The notes beneath the pieces are model-generated. The model was not told the DNA's origin. It saw nothing but the letters and a program-made list of their open reading frames with translations, and did no database searches. Of a DNA stretch of 8,599 bases, positions 6,865-8,599 are shown piece by piece. The position numbers were made by a program, and so were the translations under genes. Position 1 is the stretch's first letter. The number at the start of each line of letters is the position of its first letter. Source of the DNA: an uncultured Collinsella sp. (lineage in GTDB: Bacteria; Actinomycetota; Coriobacteriia; Coriobacteriales; Coriobacteriaceae); NCBI GenBank assembly GCA_902465465.1, contig CABQNF010000031.1, forward strand, positions 1 through 8,599. The letters run 5' to 3'.

Positions 6865-7239
6865 TTATTTCTTCTTCTTAGCACCGATCTGACGCTTCGG
6901 GCCCTTGCGGGTACGAGCGTTAGTGTGGGTGCGCTGGCCGCGGACCGGGAGGCCCTTGCGGTGACGAAGGCCGCGGTTGCAGCCGATGTCCATGAGGCGC
7001 TTGACGTTCTGGTTGCGCTCACGGCGGAGGTCGCCCTCAACCATGATCTGATTCTTATCGATATAATCGCGGATGGCGTTAACCTCATCCTCGGTGAGGT
7101 CCTTAACGCGCGTGTCCACGTTAACGTTGCACTCGACGCAGATCTTCGTCGCAGTGGTGCGGCCGATGCCGTAAATGTAGGTCAGACCGATCTCAACGCG
7201 CTTCTCACGCGGGAGGTCGACACCATTAATACGGGCCAA
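6865..7239 (-). CDS. rpsM: 30S ribosomal protein S13
   Basis: Head protein of the 30S subunit that contacts the P-site tRNA and forms a bridge to the 50S. 124 residues, normal length. The N-terminus MARINGVDLPREKRVEIGLTYI matches the family, which fixes the start at a TTG codon (7239), with GAGGAG 6 bases upstream. The helix-turn-turn-helix region begins YGIGRTTA. The C-terminal RNA-binding stretch GLRHRKGLPVRGQRTHTNAR (90-109) ends in a KKKK tail. It lies 14 bases after rpmJ. The TTG start is the only oddity. Confidence 0.98.
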   Translation of the reverse strand: MARINGVDLPREKRVEIGLTYIYGIGRTTATKICVECNVNVDTRVKDLTEDEVNAIRDYIDKNQIMVEGDLRRERNQNVKRLMDIGCNRGLRHRKGLPVRGQRTHTNARTRKGPKRQIGAKKKK

Positions 7240-7253
7240 CGTAGTCTCCTCTC

Positions 7254-7367
7254 TTAACCCTGACGCTGCTTATGACGGGGGTTCTCGCAAATAACGAGGA
7301 CCTTGCCATGGCGCCTAATGATTTTGCACTTATCGCACATCTTCTTGACCGAAGGACGTACCTTCAT
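7254..7367 (-). CDS. rpmJ: 50S ribosomal protein L36
   Basis: Small zinc-ribbon protein of the 50S subunit. The 37-residue product reads MKVRPSVKKMCDKCKIIRRH and ends NPRHKQRQG. The four zinc ligands of the C+ form are intact: C11, C14, C27 and H32, spacing CX2CX12CX4H. Start ATG at 7367, with AGGAAG a few bases upstream. It sits in its usual place between infA and rpsM. The spacer from infA is 150 bases, long for this operon, while only 14 bases separate it from rpsM. Confidence 0.98.
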   Translation of the reverse strand: MKVRPSVKKMCDKCKIIRRHGKVLVICENPRHKQRQG

Positions 7368-7517
7368 CGTTCTTCCTTTCGGTAGCGCTCAAACTACTTC
7401 CCTACTATCTACTCGCCCAGCCGCAGGCGTTTAAAACTATGGCTGGTCTTCACACACAATCCGACCGTAGGTTGAGCTAAGCCTGCAGCCGGAAATGGAG
7501 TGCGTGTATGCGTGCCG
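7368..7517 (-). other. 150-nt spacer between infA and rpmJ, possible internal leader
   Basis: No ORF with a credible start is seen. On the minus strand it contains three closely spaced GTAG units (about 7391-7411) and a short CGCC/GGCG hairpin (about 7421-7436) near rpmJ. Other gaps in this operon are 14-32 bases, so this one may hold an internal promoter or an autoregulatory leader. I could not find convincing -35 and -10 boxes. Confidence 0.3.
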
Positions 7518-7736
7518 CTATTTATAGCGATAGGTGATGCGGCCGCGGGTCAGGTCGTACGGGGAAAGCTCCACGACAACCCTGTCACCGGGGAGAATGC
7601 GGATGTAATTCATTCGGATCTTGCCAGAAATGTTGCACAGAACCGAATGACCGTTCTCGAGCTCGACCTTAAACATGGCATTGGGCAGCGGTTCCTTTAC
7701 CGTACCCTCGAGCTCAATTGCGTCTTCCTTCTTCAC
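7518..7736 (-). CDS. infA: Translation initiation factor IF-1
   Basis: IF-1 binds the ribosomal A site during initiation and supports IF-2 and IF-3. It is a single S1-like OB-fold. Key stretches are AIELEGTVKEPLPNAMFKVELENGH, ISGKIRMNYIRILPGD and VELSPYDLTRGRITYRYK at the C-terminus. I chose the GTG at 7736, giving 72 residues (MKKEDAIELEG), which lines up exactly with the 72-residue E. coli protein. A TTG two codons further upstream (7742) is in frame and gives 74 residues; it is closer to the weak Shine-Dalgarno GAGAAAG and cannot be excluded. The likely promoter is at 7776-7804, so this may be the first gene of the infA-rplQ unit. Confidence 0.96.
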   Translation of the reverse strand: MKKEDAIELEGTVKEPLPNAMFKVELENGHSVLCNISGKIRMNYIRILPGDRVVVELSPYDLTRGRITYRYK

Positions 7737-7775
7737 AAGCAATCATCTTTCTCTAGAAAACGACAGCGATTGAGT

Positions 7776-7804
7776 ATTCTACAACACGTATGCACGCATC
7801 GTAA
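7776..7804 (-). promoter_or_regulatory. Putative sigma-70 type promoter for infA
   Basis: On the minus strand, TAGAAT (7781-7776; 5 of 6 to TATAAT) lies exactly 17 bases downstream of TTACGA (7804-7799; 3 of 6 to TTGACA). This would start transcription about 25-30 bases before infA. The -35 match is weak. An alternative pair, TTGTGG with TACGAT, overlaps the same region. Confidence 0.45.
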
Positions 7805-7816
7805 TAACTTCGTAAT
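7799..7816. repeat. Direct repeat of TCGTAAT spaced 11 bp
   Basis: TCGTAAT occurs at 7799-7805 and 7810-7816, one helical turn apart, on top of the putative infA -35 box. This arrangement suits a dimeric regulator binding one face of the helix, but chance is possible. Confidence 0.4.
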
Positions 7817-7840
7817 GGCTCCACAACTAAGTGGAACTTG

Positions 7841-7857
7841 TTACATTTGAAATGTAA
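7841..7857. repeat. 17-bp palindrome TTACATTTGAAATGTAA
   Basis: Perfect 8-1-8 inverted repeat at the infA-side end of the larger inverted repeat. A third copy of TTACATTT lies at the map-side end (7969-7976). It could be a protein-binding site or the terminal motif of an element. Confidence 0.6.
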
Positions 7858-7978
7858 AACAAAGCCGTTCCCTGATGCCCAAGATCGCCTTGAAATGAGA
7901 AGGCATAGACCTTGGGGTCATGCCTTCGAAATTGAAAGGCGAGGTTGGGCATCAGGGGGCGGCGACTTTTACATTTCA
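7848..7978. repeat. 131-bp imperfect inverted repeat between map and infA (MITE/REP-like or long terminator hairpin)
   Basis: The arms pair almost end to end, about 52 bp in all. Outer arms TGAAATGTAAAA (7848-7859) and its complement (7967-7978) are followed by 19 bp with two G-T pairs (7864-7882 with 7945-7963), including the perfect CCCTGATGCCCAA. Then come 7 bp (7885-7891 with 7936-7942), 3 bp, 7 bp AAGGCAT (7900-7906 with 7920-7926) and a GACC-TTGG-GGTC tip (7908-7919). The map stop codon and last two codons lie inside the right arm. On the minus strand the GC-rich stem is followed by TTTGTTTT, so it could also terminate map transcription. No transposase ORF and no clear target-site duplication are seen. 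Confidence 0.85.
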
Positions 7979-8599
7979 CCGCCTTGCAAGGAACACCAAG
8001 CACCTTGCGCATCCGTGGTGAGAATCACCGGACCGTCATTGGTAATGGCGACGGTGTTCTCGTAGTGCGCAGCGGGCAGGTGGTCGTTGGTCGTGACGAT
8101 CCAACCGTCGGAGCCCGTGCTCACATGGTTGGAACCCATCGTAACCATCGGCTCGATGGCAATGACCATGCCGGCCTGGAGGCGAACGCCCCTCCCCTTC
8201 TTTCCATAGTTAGGAACGTTGGGGTCCTCGTGCATCACGCGGCCAATGCCATGGCCCACATAATCACGAAGCACGCCGTATCCGTGAGACTCGGCGAGGG
8301 ACTGAACGGCATAGCCGACGTCCCCGATATGGTTACCGGGAACAGCCTGCTCGATAGCAGCCTTAAGGCAATCGCGCGTGACCTCACACAAAGCCTTGGC
8401 TTCGGGCGTGGGGGTGCCGACGAAAAACGTCCATGCGTTATCGCCGACCCAACCGTCGACAACGGCTCCCGTATCGATGGAGATGATATCGCCATCGCGC
8501 AGGATCATGTCAGGGTTGGGAATACCGTGGACCACGGCATCGTTGATCGATGCGCATATGGTCCCCGGGAACCCGCCGTAGCCCTTAAAGGCCGGGGTG
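7969..8599 (-). CDS. map: Type I methionine aminopeptidase, C-terminal part
   Basis: Removes the initiator Met from nascent proteins; cytosolic dimetal hydrolase. The frame is open through the right edge (first complete codons read TPAFKGYGGFPGTICAS), so the N-terminal part is outside and 209 residues are visible. All catalytic residues are present with exactly the E. coli spacing: H24 in VVHGIP, metal ligands D42 (SIDTGA) and D53 (GDNAWT), H116 (GHGIGR), E149 (AIEPM) and E180 (YENT). This matches E. coli H79, D97, D108, H171, E204 and E235. The tail DAQGAWCSLQGGEM after the last conserved strand is not a conserved block, and its final codons fall inside the inverted repeat at 7848-7978. It is upstream of infA, as in many alpha operons, but separated by that hairpin and about 230 bases. 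Confidence 0.97.
   Translation of the reverse strand, partial: TPAFKGYGGFPGTICASINDAVVHGIPNPDMILRDGDIISIDTGAVVDGWVGDNAWTFFVGTPTPEAKALCEVTRDCLKAAIEQAVPGNHIGDVGYAVQSLAESHGYGVLRDYVGHGIGRVMHEDPNVPNYGKKGRGVRLQAGMVIAIEPMVTMGSNHVSTGSDGWIVTTNDHLPAAHYENTVAITNDGPVILTTDAQGAWCSLQGGEM

Noticed and set aside
7717..7746. Short ATG frame overlapping the start of infA (ten codons)
   Set aside because: Not a credible gene. It is kept only as a possible competitor for initiation in the start-codon finding.
7849..7977. CRISPR array or tRNA gene in the repeat-rich spacer
   Set aside because: There is one palindrome, not a series of spaced repeats, and no cloverleaf with a T-loop GTTCRA motif.
7827..8065. Open frames on both strands across the map-infA spacer
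   Set aside because: They are created by the inverted repeat and have no homology that I recognise; no start site or conserved composition.

Overview
This window is a piece of an actinobacterial chromosome, most likely from the Coriobacteriia and probably Collinsella-like. That placement is an inference from three things: GC-rich coding DNA, the gene order map-infA-rpmJ-rpsM-rpsK-rpsD-rpoA-rplQ-truA, and the style of the proteins (a Thr/Gly/Pro-tailed class A penicillin-binding protein and an L17 with a Lys/Ala then acidic tail). No species-level marker was checked.

Layout, left to right. (1) Bases 1-1481, plus strand: the C-terminal part of a bifunctional class A penicillin-binding protein, cut by the window edge and ending in a strong terminator (1506-1545). 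(2) 1582-2106, minus strand: arginine repressor argR with its own terminator, convergent with the PBP gene. Two palindromes lie upstream of argR. (3) 2239-3279, minus strand: a divergent, cysteine-rich family 2 glycosyltransferase of unknown substrate. (4) 3441-4265, minus strand: truA. (5) 4301-7736, minus strand: the 'alpha operon' end of the ribosomal protein cluster, transcribed right to left as infA, rpmJ (37 codons), rpsM, rpsK, rpsD, rpoA, rplQ, closed by a clean hairpin-plus-T terminator between rplQ and truA. (6) 7969-8599, minus strand: the C-terminal part of map (methionine aminopeptidase), cut by the right edge.

The genes from map to truA form a translation and transcription module: IF-1, three 30S proteins (S13, S11, S4), two 50S proteins (L36, L17), RNA polymerase alpha, the tRNA pseudouridine synthase, and the enzyme that removes the initiator Met from new proteins. 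Most of this is conserved housekeeping DNA, and I see no undescribed multi-gene system.

The parts not explained by the genes are intergenic. A roughly 130-bp, near-complete inverted repeat between map and infA supplies the last two codons and stop of map. It could be a MITE or REP-like insertion, a terminator, or both. A 17-bp palindrome is nested at its outer edge, a direct repeat spaced 11 bp sits on the putative infA promoter, a 150-nt spacer separates infA from rpmJ, and two inverted repeats lie upstream of argR. No stretch of more than 300 bases lacks a gene.
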